DNA of 64,000 nucleotides, taken from Mitragyna speciosa (Eukaryota > Streptophyta > Magnoliopsida > Gentianales > Rubiaceae). How positions within the stretch are numbered: the first letter of the stretch is position 1; every line of letters starts with the position of its first letter. The notes under the pieces are model-generated. The model made no database searches. It had not been told where the DNA came from and saw only the letters and a program-made list of their open reading frames with translations. The DNA lies in NCBI GenBank assembly GCA_024721245.1, contig CM045555.1:10046558-10110557 (forward strand), read 5' to 3'. A program made the translations under genes and the position numbers. Below are positions 22,040 through 32,966 of this stretch, piece after piece.

Positions 22040-22666
22040 TTACTTTTTTGTATCATTCTTTAAATCACTCTCTTTTTGCAAAATAACTTGGTCCTCATGC
22101 ACTTGTTGAGGTGTAAGAGGCACCAATGTAACTTTTTTACCCCTATATACAAAAGAATATTTGTTGGTTTGCCCATTGTGAGTAGTGTTCTTGTCAAATT
22201 GCCATGGTCTTCCAAGCAACAAGTGGCAAGCTTGCATTGGTACTACATCACACAATACCTCATCTTCATACCTCCCAACCCCAAATGGCACCCCAACTTG
22301 TTTTGCAATCCTCACTTCACCACTATTGTTGAGCCATTGTAGCTTGTATGGTCTTGAATGGTCTCTGGCGGGCAATGTCAATATCTCTACCATGAGTGCA
22401 CTTACTACGTTCGCACAACTTCTAGCATCAATGATCAAACAACACACTTTGTCTTGGACATGACAACGTGTATAGAAGATGTTCTCCCTTTGGGCTTCAT
22501 TCTCCTTAATTTGTGCATTCAATGCTCGATGAACTACCAAGCCTAATTGATCATTCATTCCATACTCCTCCCCAAATGTGTGTTTGTCCTCCTCCATCAA
22601 TGGTGGCATATCCGCATACTCTTTCTCATCGTCGGTCATGATCTCACCATTTGAAAGCAACAACAT
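22040..22666 (-). pseudogene. Gypsy C aspartic protease region (active-site motif altered)
   Basis: The 208-codon frame reads like the protease of plant Ty3/gypsy elements: NIFYTRCHVQDKVCCLIIDARSCANV, then VPFGVGRYEDEVLCDVVPMQACHLLLGRPWQFD. The catalytic Asp is kept, but the following Gly of the usual D-G-G/T-S context is Ala-Arg here. It overlaps the end of gag (22644-22666) through a one-base shift inside the zinc-knuckle region. Confidence 0.82.
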
Positions 22667-23745
22667 GGTTCTTTGATTTGGACATTGATTGGCATAATGT
22701 CCTCTTCCTTGACATTTTGAAGCATTTTACATCTCTATTCCTTCCTTTGGATGGTTCATTAGATGATTTCCCTTTTGTTTTACCATCTCCTTGAAGTTGC
22801 TCTTTGGGTTTTAGAGGTATAGAAGTTGAAGCTTCCTTATTATCCCTCCTTGGGGTGAATTGCTTCAAAATTGGAGGATGATAGTTTGTAACAGGTTTGG
22901 AATATCCCCTCCTCTTAAGCCTCCATTCCACCTTTGCAGCTTTATTTACCATGTCATCAATATTGTCATAATGTTAAAGTTCTATCACGTTGGCTATTTC
23001 TTGCTTCAACCCACTTAGAATCTAGCCATCGTTGCCTCATCATTCTCCTTAATGTCCGCTCGAAGCATGGTTAACTCCATGTCCTTGTAATAATCCTCGA
23101 CACTCCTGTTCCCTTGGGTGAGAGTTTGAAGCTTTTGGTACAAATCTTGACGATAATGGTTTGGCACAAATCGACTCTTCATAGCTCTTTTAAGCTCATC
23201 CCAAGTATTGATTGTTGATAGACCTCTTCTCCTTGCTTGAGTACACACCTGATCCTATCACACAAGTGCATAGTCAATAAACTCCATTACTGCTAATTTT
23301 ACCTTTTCCTCTTCGGTGTAGTTAGGTCAATCAAATATCAACTCTATTTTCCTCTTCCACTCTAGGTACTCTTCTGGATCTGATTTACCCTAAAAAGTGG
23401 GAATTTTTATTTTTATTCCTTTGAATGCTTCTCATTTTAGGCATTGTCACGTTGATCTCTCCGAGGTCTTCTAATCAATGGTTTGGGTTCTTCGTCATTG
23501 GAATCTCCAAATTCCTCCATAGGAGCCTTATCTCGCCGATTGGTTAACCTGGATTGTGTACGTTTTATCCGATCCATTCTAGCACCAATTGATTGTACTT
23601 CTGCTCTAATTGAATCAAAATTAGCATTCATTGAAGCATTTATGGAATCTATCATCTTTTGGGAATCGAACGATCTAGATTCCCCTTCTGTCGACATGAT
23701 TTTTGCACAAAAGATTAGTACAAAGAAAAGAAAAAAAATGCTCAT
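22644..23745 (-). pseudogene. gag: Gypsy C gag (broken)
   Basis: The N-terminus (from the Met at about 23697 within the frame 23745-23437) has a coiled-coil-like helix (IDSINASMNANFDSIRAEVQSI) and a basic stretch RRPRRDQRD. The capsid core follows in pieces: WDELKRAMKSRFVPNHYRQDLYQKLQ and LTQGNRSVEDYYKDMELTMLRADI (23248-23015), then a polar linker (22952-22644). A zinc knuckle of CxxCxxxGHxxxxC type spans the frameshift at about 22690. Stops near 23437, 23250 and 23015 show decay. Confidence 0.8.
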
Positions 23746-23779
23746 TCAACCTCACGCGTATACACTCACACTCGTGTAT

Positions 23780-25585
23780 TGATAATTCTTTAGCTACGCT
23801 ACGGATACTTAGGCAAGTGCACCTATTGTTTCTAGTAGTATAGTGTATAGGAGTACCGAGTGTCGATCCTATAGGGACTATGTGAGTACTAGTACTAACC
23901 TTCTTTTTATTATCTAACCTCACAAAGTGAATGACGAATTTATTGGAAATACAAATTAACTAAATTAATTACCTAATTAAAGCACAATCTAGAATTCAGT
24001 AGAGAGAATGGACAAAAGTAGAGGCGAATCTAGATGAAGAATACCCTAAACCAAGTATGCTAAGACTATACCTTGATTAATGAATAACCCAATCACTTAG
24101 ACCCTAGAATCCCTTAATTAGGTTTAATCTTTCTCAAGTATTAACCTCTATCCCCTTGGTTGATTGATTGGAATCTCTTCTCAATCAAAACCCCAAAGAG
24201 AAGCATTACGTTTCTATGGATTCTATGGTTTTGGTTAGGTTTGAATCTAACCGGGGAGACTTATGTGATTCTATCTCTAGCAACCCATGAAAGCCTCTTT
24301 ATTCAAGAGATGATCTAATCAAATAGGTGATTTCTCAATCCAACTATATGAAATCAATATTGAATCTAAGGATGCATGCAAATCCCAATTCAATAACCAA
24401 TAAACTCAAGAATAAAACTAAGACAAAAATTGAGAATTCATTAACTAAAGATTCAAATCATAGTCATAGAAAGGTAGGGTTCATCCCATCCAAATTATTC
24501 ACAACTCAATCATATGTACAAGAATAAATCCAACAAAATACAAGAAAAGAATGGAAAAACTCATTCTCATGTAATTCTCTTGATTCCTCCCTTGCATCTT
24601 GATGAATCCTTCTTGCTTTGTATCATGGAAGCCCTTGAGTTGCTCCTCCACTCTTGCTTTCTTCTCTCTACATCCCTCTAGATGTGTGTAAAAGTGTGTT
24701 TCTTGTGCCTTAGAACCCAAAGAAACCACCTTTTCCTTTCCCCAAAGAGGTAGGGTTCTCCCTTCAAAAGATTCGCCCAAAAGTGCTTAAAAACACGACA
24801 TTCCGTAACTAGGCCGTGGCACAGCCTTACCCGTGGCCTTGTGTCCTCCTTTTCTGACCAAGGCCGCACCCCAGGCCGTGGCAAAGCCTTACCCGCGGCC
24901 TTGGTCAGAATGTTTCACTTCTCTTCTATGCAAAATTTCACCTTGAAAACGGCCGAACTAGCTTTTCCTTGAAACATAAAAGTTTTATCCCTTTGAATAA
25001 GCTTTCTAAATCAACAAGAATCACATCATTTGAAGCTCTGTACGCTAAGATATAGCTGAAATACTAAGAATTGGTGGGAACAGTACTGCAGTACAAATAT
25101 GCTTCAATAACTTGGAATTTTAACCTTCAAAACTTAAGAACTGGACTTTGATGTCTTCATAGGAATTGTAGATCATTGTTTTAGCTTCAAAATGCTTCAT
25201 GAATCACCTTAATTCAATATCTATAGCTCAAGTTATTTCGAAATCACTGAAATATGTCCAGGCTGCCAAACCGTTTCTTTTCCAATTCTTCTTCGCCTAT
25301 TGCTTCTTTGCATCACTTTGAGGGTTTCTTGACTATAACTTATCACCAACTTCAAATCACCTCAAAATATCATCCAATTGCCATCCAAATTGATCCAAAT
25401 TGGTGATGCAATGTGCAAATCCTACGAAAATGACACAAATCACATGTGAATCACACCTTTATACAATTTGGCATTCAAATCACAAATGAGAAGAAATAGC
25501 TAAGAAACAGAGGAAAACTCATAGAAAAAACCTAAAAACCTACCCTAAAAACCTACTAAAAACTAATGTACTATAGCACTTATCA
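23780..25585 (-). mobile_element. Solo LTR Y1 (Athila-type), in the leader of gypsy C
   Basis: On its sense (minus) strand it begins TGATAAGTGCTATAG at 25585, and on the plus strand it starts TGATAATTC at 23780. Flanks are tgtat (23775-23779) and tgttt (25586-25590), a TSD with one mismatch. The end region (cgatcctatagggac, gtgcacttgcc read on the sense strand) matches the style of the Athila LTR end at 30200-30260 and of Y2 at 58461. No internal domain is attached. No gene. Confidence 0.78.
24853..24909. repeat. GC-rich hairpin in solo LTR Y1
   Basis: Arms tctgaccaaggccg (24853-24866) and cggccttggtcaga (24896-24909) are perfect reverse complements around a 29-base loop. A hairpin with partly different arms sits at the corresponding place in Y2 (59110-59158). 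Confidence 0.75.
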
Positions 25586-26461
25586 TGTTTTACTCAAGAT
25601 CACTCTATTATGCTCACTATCTCAATTGGCTTTCAAAATTAATAACCTTCTCACAATGTACCTTATGAAAGGCTTACCAATGTGGAACCAACACTAAATT
25701 GATACACCAAATATGACTTATATGTAACCCAAGAATGAGATTGAAAATTCAATAAGACACAATAATATCTTTTGGAATAATGAGCTGTGAAAATTTGAAA
25801 GAATGAATTTCTTGAATATAAACCGTAAATTTGTTCACCATTGAATAAATATTCAACAAGAATTTTCTTTCCTTGGACTTTAAAATTCTTGAGAAATCTC
25901 TATTCTTTTCTTTCAAGAATCAAACCACTTCTTTTTTTTTTTTTTTTCTATTCCAATATTCAGCCACAATCAATCAATTCTTTTTTTTTTTTTAAAACAA
26001 CAACTAATCTACCCTAACAACAATCAAATGGAAGATTAGGTCAACTTTTAAACTATTTTTGATTTCTTCCAAGAACAACACTAACAAATATCAAGATTTG
26101 AGTTCAAGAAATCAATGAAACAACTAGGTTTTCAAAATGACAACTACAAGACACTTGAGATTTATGCTAAGGACACACCAAAGATAGTTAGATCTACAAT
26201 AACAAGAGTAGAAATTTGTAGATCTATAGCAATAACACCACAAGAACATCAAAGACATAAGATCTAGGATAGTTTGACACCAAGAACAACACAATGACAC
26301 AAACTCTAGGGTAGGAATACAACAAGGACAGCAAGGATAACACAAGAACTAAACAAGAACAAGATTATAGGACACAAACAACTTAAAACAACAAGAGCAA
26401 TAACACTAGACACAAGATATCACAAATAACAAATTTTAACCTAGTTTTACCTCAACCTTTT
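25586..26461 (-). other. Gypsy C leader (5' UTR)
   Basis: AT-rich sequence between the Y1 insertion and the PBS, with A/T runs near 25930 and 25980 and many acaacaa/caagaac words. No gene is seen; a 73-codon frame at 26124-26345 is Cys/Ser-rich low-complexity. Confidence 0.55.
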
Positions 26462-26473
26462 GCTTTGATACCA
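26462..26473 (-). promoter_or_regulatory. Gypsy C primer-binding site
   Basis: Minus strand tggtatcaaagc is two bases inside the 5' LTR. It is one base off the common plant TGGTATCAGAGC complementary to initiator tRNA-Met. Confidence 0.8.
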
Positions 26474-26475
26474 AA

Positions 26476-27366
26476 TGATATGAACCCAAGATCAAGGTTG
26501 AGACTAGCTTAAGATCCAAAGGATGGAAGAGTCTTGACCACTCTAATCCTCACAAACTTGAACAATTTTGATACTATCTCAACCCAAGTTTGCACGAATT
26601 AGCAAACCAAAACTATCGATAGAAGGCGCCACAATCAAGTGCGATTCTTGATTGATAAGCCAAGTTTTGAAATCCTTAGGTTAAACCCTAAGAACCTCAA
26701 ATGAAAAGGCTTGAAAGCCAAAAGAGAGAAACTCTCAATTTCTTGAATAATTCTTCATAAAAATTGTATGAATAGTAACTATAAGTTAAGTATTTATACA
26801 TGGCCATTAATCTGAACCCTAATACATGGAATTGACTAGAAAGGACTATACTACACCACAAAAATTATGGTCAAAATTCGTAACCGCCTTTGACCAAGGG
26901 TTCCGTGGATGTTAATGAACAATGACTTGTGTATCGCTGTAGTCGCGGATCGCTTGATGTACCCAGAAGTTGATCTGCAAATGGATCCGTGGATAAACGT
27001 TTGCGGTTCTCTATGCGCGCGGATCTCACAGAGTTCTAAAAATTTGATACGCAGATGGATCCACGAGTGAGGGCTAACGGTGACCCGCGGATCTGCATCC
27101 GCGAATCGCTGAAAATTTCTATTTTTTAGTAACTCCAAGAACTTCAAATGGTTTATTTCCTTCCACTTGAATCAAGCAATATCCATCTGATCTACCAAAC
27201 TTTAGTTCTTCAAGTGGCATGGAATTTTTCCCTTGTGATTGGACATTTTGAATGAATAGCTAAAGTTGTTCTTTGAAACGCTTAGCCCTCGCTCTTGTAA
27301 TTGGTCCCTTTGGCATGGTCACTTGGCCATCTTCTTGAATATTTTCATCCATAGATGGTCCCACAT
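26476..27366 (-). mobile_element. Gypsy C 5' LTR
   Basis: Runs from TGATATGAACCC (26476) to CCCACATCA (27366) and aligns with 18301-19187 along its whole length, with scattered substitutions. It includes a copy of the pol tail coding sequence near 27270-27320, as expected if pol ends inside the LTR. The flanking catgg follows at 27367. Confidence 0.9.
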
Positions 27367-29032
27367 CACATGGATCTTGCATATTTTAGGTGCATTTTGG
27401 TTGATTTTGGTCATTTTTTTTGGGGGGTTTAATGGCTTTGTTGCAACTTTGTTTGGCAACTTTGAAAGCATGAAAATAACACTTTAATGCATTCAAATGG
27501 ATTGTATTTCGTGTTTCATTTCATTGATTCAAACTTTAACTTTTTGCATCAAAGTATGAAATTTTGTTTTGAGGCAATTTCACACAAGTTTCATTTGCAT
27601 ACAATTTCATCATAACATATTACATTTGCTGACATAACACATGTATCAAAATTTCACCTCTTTGGAGCTATATTGCAAGAATTTAGTGTGGGGAAAATTA
27701 GTTATTTCAAGGCATGTTATGTTACTTTTTGAGCTTATTTTTTATTTAAACATGTTCTAACATACAATTTGAGATTTTCTAAACTTTGAAACAAGGTTGG
27801 TAAGCAAGAGTAGACCATTTGAAGAACATGGTGAAGCATTGCAGAAAGTAACTTCTCAAAAGCCAATGGACATAAAGGAACAACAACAATAGCAATTTTT
27901 GGACTCATTAACCAAACAAGGAGAGTTTTCTTGTTTCAATTTATACTTTTATCTTTTCCTTTACATATTGAGGACAATGTGACATTTTAAGTCTGGGGGA
28001 AGGTAAAGGATTATGTTTGGTGTGGTTTAGAGTAATTTTGTCAAGATATTGTTTTAGTAAATATGGCCAAAATTTTTGAAAAATTTCCTCTTTATCATGC
28101 CTTCATGCCATGAACTTGTTAAATTTTCTTATTTTTTGAAGTTAGTTATGCAACTTTTCTTGAATATTTTGTACACATCTATGAGGAAATAGTTATTATG
28201 TGATTAGGAGTTTTGTATTTAAGAAAGTATATCTTGTAAAATGGTTGTTATGTCTTGATTTGGTATGTTTGATTTTAAATTTCTCTTCTTTACTTGATTT
28301 TACATGTTAAATGACGAGTATGGTCAATTAGTTCAAGCATGCAATCTATGGTCTAATACTTGCAATGAGAAATGTTTATACTACAAAAATGAAAAAGAAT
28401 GAAGTAGTTTTTCTACTCCAATGGTTCTTGTGTTTAGTAACCCGGGGTCTTCATCTAAAATTGTCAACTTTCGTGTAAAATGGTACATGAATTATGAGTA
28501 TTGCATAGCAATTTGAGTGAGTAAATTGTTAAGTAACCAAGGATCTTCATCTGGCCAAAGTCGATCTTTACATAAAAAGGAAATTTTACTTCTCAAAAAT
28601 GGTTTTTGCTACTTGCTTAATATTGAGGAGTTGAGTAACCGGGAACCTTCATTGGCCAATGTCGGTTTTCGCTTCAAAAGACATTCTCATTTTGAGTAAT
28701 TAGTTCACTAAATTATACTTTCTCAAGTGAAAAATGAAATGATCATAGACATGTGAAGTACTTGATTGACCATATGATTCATTTTCTTGTGAAATTTAGT
28801 AAGGCAAAGAAATTTTGTTAAACTAGCTTTGAACTAGATATAATTATTTCCCTTTTACATGATACGATGAGTATTGAGAATATTACAAGGAATTGCATAA
28901 TACCTATTTGTTTTGTATTGTGGAATTGCATTAAAAAATGTGCATTGATTATTTCAATTCTTGAATCATGCTTTTGATCTCATAATTTTCCAATTGATTG
29001 AGGACAAGCAATGACTCAAGTGTGGGGAAGTT
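27367..29032 (+). other. Athila internal non-coding sequence, 3' part, with PPT
   Basis: The sequence resumes after gypsy C. It holds no credible gene. Two purine-rich landmarks are typical of Athila 3' regions: gaggacaatgtgacattttaagtctgggggaagg near 27970-28005 and gaggacaagcaatgactcaagtgtggggaagt ending at the LTR (PPT about 29019-29031). A diffuse repeat (ggatcttcatctggccaaagtcg and relatives) occurs near 28440-28680. Confidence 0.65.
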
Positions 29033-30341
29033 TGATAAGAGAATATTTTACCTATTTTAGCATAAGGTATTATATATGTTTTTAGAGTGTTTTTTAGTAT
29101 ATTTTAGTATTTTGATATAAAAATGGCACATTTTCAAGTTTTATACCTTCAATCATAATTTGGATCAATTGGAACACAAGTCATCACATTCGAAGTAGAT
29201 TCAAGAATGATTGAACTAGGAGATCAACGGCACAACTTTTACATTCAAACTTGGAGGATTGTTTTGCTCAACTTTTGAAAAATTTTCTTCAACACCCACG
29301 AATCAAGCAAGTCGACTAGAAAATGATGGCTTCAAAATTCTGCTTATCTTCCAGCGTCTTTTGATGACTTTTTGAAGATTCTTTGCACCTGCATTGCCCA
29401 AGGAAACATTGCAAAATTTAATGAAAATCTTTTTGTGATTTCAAGGCAACTTTTCTTGCAAATTGTCATGCAACTTGTCTAGATGATTAAGGTGAATTTG
29501 TTTATAAATAGGGAGCTCTTGCAAGACATTTAGAAGAAGTTTTGAAGGGAGAAGCACTCCCAAAGTAGTTATAATTTAGTTTTTCTCTTGGCAGTTTTTT
29601 GGAAAAATCAATATTTGTAGAGAAATTTTTGGAGGAATTCATCTTGTTCAACTTCATCTTCAATGGAGAAAGTGTAGATTTGAGCCTATGAAATGAGAAT
29701 TTCTAATTCTATCTCTCTACTTTCATTCTTTGTTATGAGTTTATGCATTATGTTCTTGTTCTTATATGATTTTATATTTAATATAAACTAATTACAAATT
29801 AAGGGATAAGATGAACTTGATGATATGTTTTGAATAGGACTAGTTGACATATCTTGTTCTTGCTTGTGGCTAAAGAATGAACTAACACTAAGTTGTTTCA
29901 CCATGAGAATAGGGAATACTTATTGCTAGTTTCATTTGAATCATCATAAGAATGAGATTGTGAAGTAGTAATCTATTTCATTGTGAGAGAAAGACTTGAT
30001 TGCTATGGATTCCTAAGTAAGACTAGATGTTATAAGCAAGCATTCCTGCATATTTTGTGACCATTAGTGGATTCTAACTCCTAACTTAACTTGTAATTGT
30101 GATTTTCTCCGTTTGTTTTACTACAAATTATTGAGTTTTTCATTTTGCTTAACAACTATTTGAAATGTCTAGATAATAAGGAAAACAATTAGTTTTGGTA
30201 CTTGCTAATTCATGTTTCCTTGTAATACTTCCCCTACTACAATTGGCCCGTGCACTTGCACAAATGGGTAGTAGATTATAATTTTATTACTTGTTTGTGT
30301 GAATTTTACTTAATCTTGGTAGTACCTAAACCTCACAATCA
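29033..30341 (+). mobile_element. Athila 3' LTR
   Basis: The 1309 bp run from TGATAAGAGAATATTTTACC to CTCACAATCA, preceded by the PPT agtgtggggaag. The last ~280 bp match 3275-3562. TGATAAG is shared with the starts of Y1 and Y2. No gene. Confidence 0.85.
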
Positions 30342-31912
30342 AAAGGCATGAATGTATGAATGAAAACATAGCGTCTGGGCAACCAAACTTACAAGTAAAC
30401 ATAATACGATCTAGGTTGTTAAACAAAAATAAATGCAATGATCTTGGGCTGTCAGGATAAAATGAAATGCAAAGTCTAGGCTACCAAACTAAAAGCAAAC
30501 ATAATGAGATCCTACTTGCTAGACAAAATAAATGCAATGATCCTGAGCTCCCAAAATAAAATGAAAATAGAGAGACTGAAATGCTAGTCTAAAAAGTAAC
30601 CATAATGAGGTTTAGACTACTGCACAAATGCCTGATCCTAAATTGCTAGGATGATTGAAAAGTGCAGAGTTTGGGTTGCAAAGGCCAGGAAAAATAAACA
30701 TGATATGTATGATCCAAAACTGTTAAGGTTGATGAAAAATACAAAAATCTGAGTTGCCAGATTTGGAAAAAAAAAATAAACGTGATAACAAAAGAATGAT
30801 CTTGGGTTGCCATGATGAACGGCAATGCAAAATTTGGACTGCCAAACTTGTAAGTTGAAAAGTGAAGGAACATCTTACAAAATCTTTTTTTTTTATTTTT
30901 TAAAATCTTTTTTGCAAAAGAAGAGAGCACACTGAATATTTTTTTTTTTAAGAGAAGTTCAAGATGACAAAAAAATTGAAATTTGATTAACAAAATGAAT
31001 AATGCTTGATAAGATGTGGGAAAAATTATTGCAAAAAATGGAACTATTAGAGCATACCGTAGGAAGATTTAAAAGAATAGATGTTGAACATAGCATCCAA
31101 ATCGACTCAAAATAGATCTTTTTTTTTTCAAAAAATTCACCCAAATATAAAGCATCCAAACCAATTTGGAATCAACATTTTTAAATATTGCCCAACTACA
31201 AACCATTGTCAAATAAAATACTTGCCCAGTTTTTTCAAAATTTACCCAAGTATACAACATTCAAATCAATTTCAGATCACTCTTGTCAAAATTCAGCAGC
31301 GTATAGATCATCAAAATTCATTTGAAATCAATCCTTCCAAAAATTTACCCCAGTATAAACCAAAATAAAATAATTTTGAAGTCCTTCCAAAATTTGCCCC
31401 AGTATAAAGCATCAAAATCCATTGAAATCGATCCTTCCAAATATTTGCCCCAGTATAAACCAAAAAAAATAATTTTGAAGTCCATCTTTCCAAAATTTGC
31501 CCCAGTTTAAACTATTATTGATTTGAAATCACTCTTTCCAAAAATTGCTCACGCATAAAGCATTAAAATCAATTTGTAATAGAAAAAATTCAAAAAATTT
31601 GCCAAGTATCAATTTTGAAGTCAATTTGTTTATTTGTTTTTTTTAACCACAGTTAGACCATTGCTAACTGAAAAGGCAACTTGACCCAATATGAAGCATT
31701 TAAATCAATTTGTAATCAATTATTTCATAATTTAACCTAGTATAAATCATTGCCATAAAAAATTATCCCTGTTTTCACTTTCTAACAAAAACATCGGTAT
31801 AATCACATAATTCAATTTGCAAAAGAAAAGGCAGTTATGATCAAAGACAATGCCACCATTGTATAGTCTCCTGACTCTATTAGTTCATATAAACATGAAA
31901 ATGCTACCCTAA
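30342..31912 (-). mobile_element. Ogre-like element A, 3' UTR (right part)
   Basis: A degenerate ~101-bp repeat spans 30371-30860 (gtct(g/a)ggc(a/t)accaaact, ataaatgcaatgatc(c/t)), related to the 88-bp repeat of Ogre B (ggtttgccaaacttgaaaaataaacgtg). It is followed by a run of aaaatttgccccagtataaa(g/c)c units at 31081-31560, also found at 46110-46180 in Ogre B. Order and strand match the Ogre B 3' UTR read from its LTR side. Open frames here are repeat by-products. Confidence 0.65.
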
Positions 31913-32289
31913 TGTAGACACCAAATTTTGACACACCATTTATTTTCAAATATTGGGGGACATGTTTGCATTTTTTGGGCCAAATTTTAATTTTTCAAAA
32001 ATCTCGGAGGGGAGTATAGTAATTTTTATCTATAAATATTTTTTCATTAGCTTTGGGGGTTTTAAATTCACATTTTTACTTTCATACGTATTTTTTAATT
32101 TTCTGTGTTTTTTTTCATATTTAATTGGTTTTTTTTTACATTTTTTAGCACAAAGGCAAAATGGTCATTTCACCTCACGAACACCATTTTTAGCTCATTT
32201 TAAGTTCTAAATTCATTTTATAATTCTTTAAGCATGTTTTTAAATTTTCTTGATTTTTTCGGAGACGATTGCTACTTTTTTTCCGTAAA

Positions 32290-32760
32290 TACTACGTTCA
32301 AGGGCACAATCGTCATTTTACAGTCTAAATTCATTTTTCTCCAATTTTGGGTCATAAATGAATTTTTAGTGTTTTAAAATTATTTTTAATTTTTGGTAAT
32401 TTTTTGAGGTCAATAGCTATTTTTCTGCAAATTTTCATTGCCCAAGGGCAAAATCATCATTTTACAGTTTAAATTCATTTTTCACCAATTTTTTAGTCAT
32501 AAATGCATTTTCTAGTGTTTTAAGCTTATTTTTAAACTTGGTAATTTTTTGAGGTCAATAGCTATTTTCTACAAATTTTCATTGTCCAAGGGCAAAATTG
32601 TCATTTTACAGTTTAAATTCATTTTTTGTCAAATTTTGAGTCATAAAGGGATTTTCTGGAATTTTTAATTTTTGGTAATTTTTTGAGGCTAATAGCCATT
32701 TTTTGTGTATTATCGTTGTCCAGGGACAAAATCGTCATTTCACACCACAAGCGCGTTTTT
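32290..32760 (+). repeat. ~140-bp tandem repeats in LTR U3
   Basis: The phrase aagggcaaaat(c/t)(a/g)tcattttacag recurs near 32303, 32452 and 32591, with a diverged copy near 32722, giving a spacing of about 130-150 bp. Between them are tttttgaggtcaatagcta and a related AT-rich segment. Similar words occur in the LTR at 189-890. Confidence 0.7.
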
Positions 32761-32958
32761 ATTAGCTTAAAGCTCTAGTTTTTATTTTTGAAATTCACTT
32801 TGAATTATTTTTGAAAATTTTAGATATTGCTGTCATTTCGTTGTATCAATTTTTAATTTTTGGGGTTAAAAAATATTTTTTAAAATAAAATTAGTATTTT
32901 TGTTACTGGTGGTGTTTTCGTTATTTTATAACATTCTTGGTGACCAAGACAAGTGGTC

Positions 32959-32966
32959 TATAAATA
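32959..32966 (+). promoter_or_regulatory. Probable TATA box of the Ogre-type LTR
   Basis: TATAAATA in the context tctataaatacccc, equal to the context at 5244 in the solo LTR and followed by similar sequence (agaaagaagagaaaa). Confidence 0.6.

Larger units (their letters stand above)
18301..27366 (-). mobile_element. Ty3/gypsy element C, complete but dead (chromovirus, possibly CRM-like)
   Basis: The 9066-bp element has two ~0.89 kb LTRs (18301-19187; 26476-27366), flanking catgg repeats (18296-18300; 27367-27371), a PBS of initiator-Met type and a PPT. On the minus strand the order gag, protease, RT, RNase H, integrase is that of Ty3/gypsy. A separate LTR (Y1, 23780-25585) sits in its leader. 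Wording of the RT and integrase and the C-terminal GPITRARAKRFKE tail resemble the plant CRM-type chromoviruses as I remember them; no clear chromodomain is visible, so this lineage is tentative. Confidence 0.88.
3275..30341 (+). mobile_element. Athila-type Ty3/gypsy element, non-autonomous, heavily nested
   Basis: The element consists of a 5' LTR remnant (3275-3562), a PBS, a degenerate gag (3736-4698 continuing 9716-10485), non-coding internal sequence (10486-11004, 16965-17168, 18069-18300, 27367-29032), a PPT and a 1309-bp 3' LTR (29033-30341). The last ~280 bp of both LTRs match. Once the nested insertions (solo Ogre LTR, LINE, X LTR, gypsy C) are removed, no protease, RT or integrase belongs to this element, so it was pol-less and depended on another Athila for transposition. 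Bases 30342-30346 (aaagg) would be the right TSD; the left junction is lost. Confidence 0.8.
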
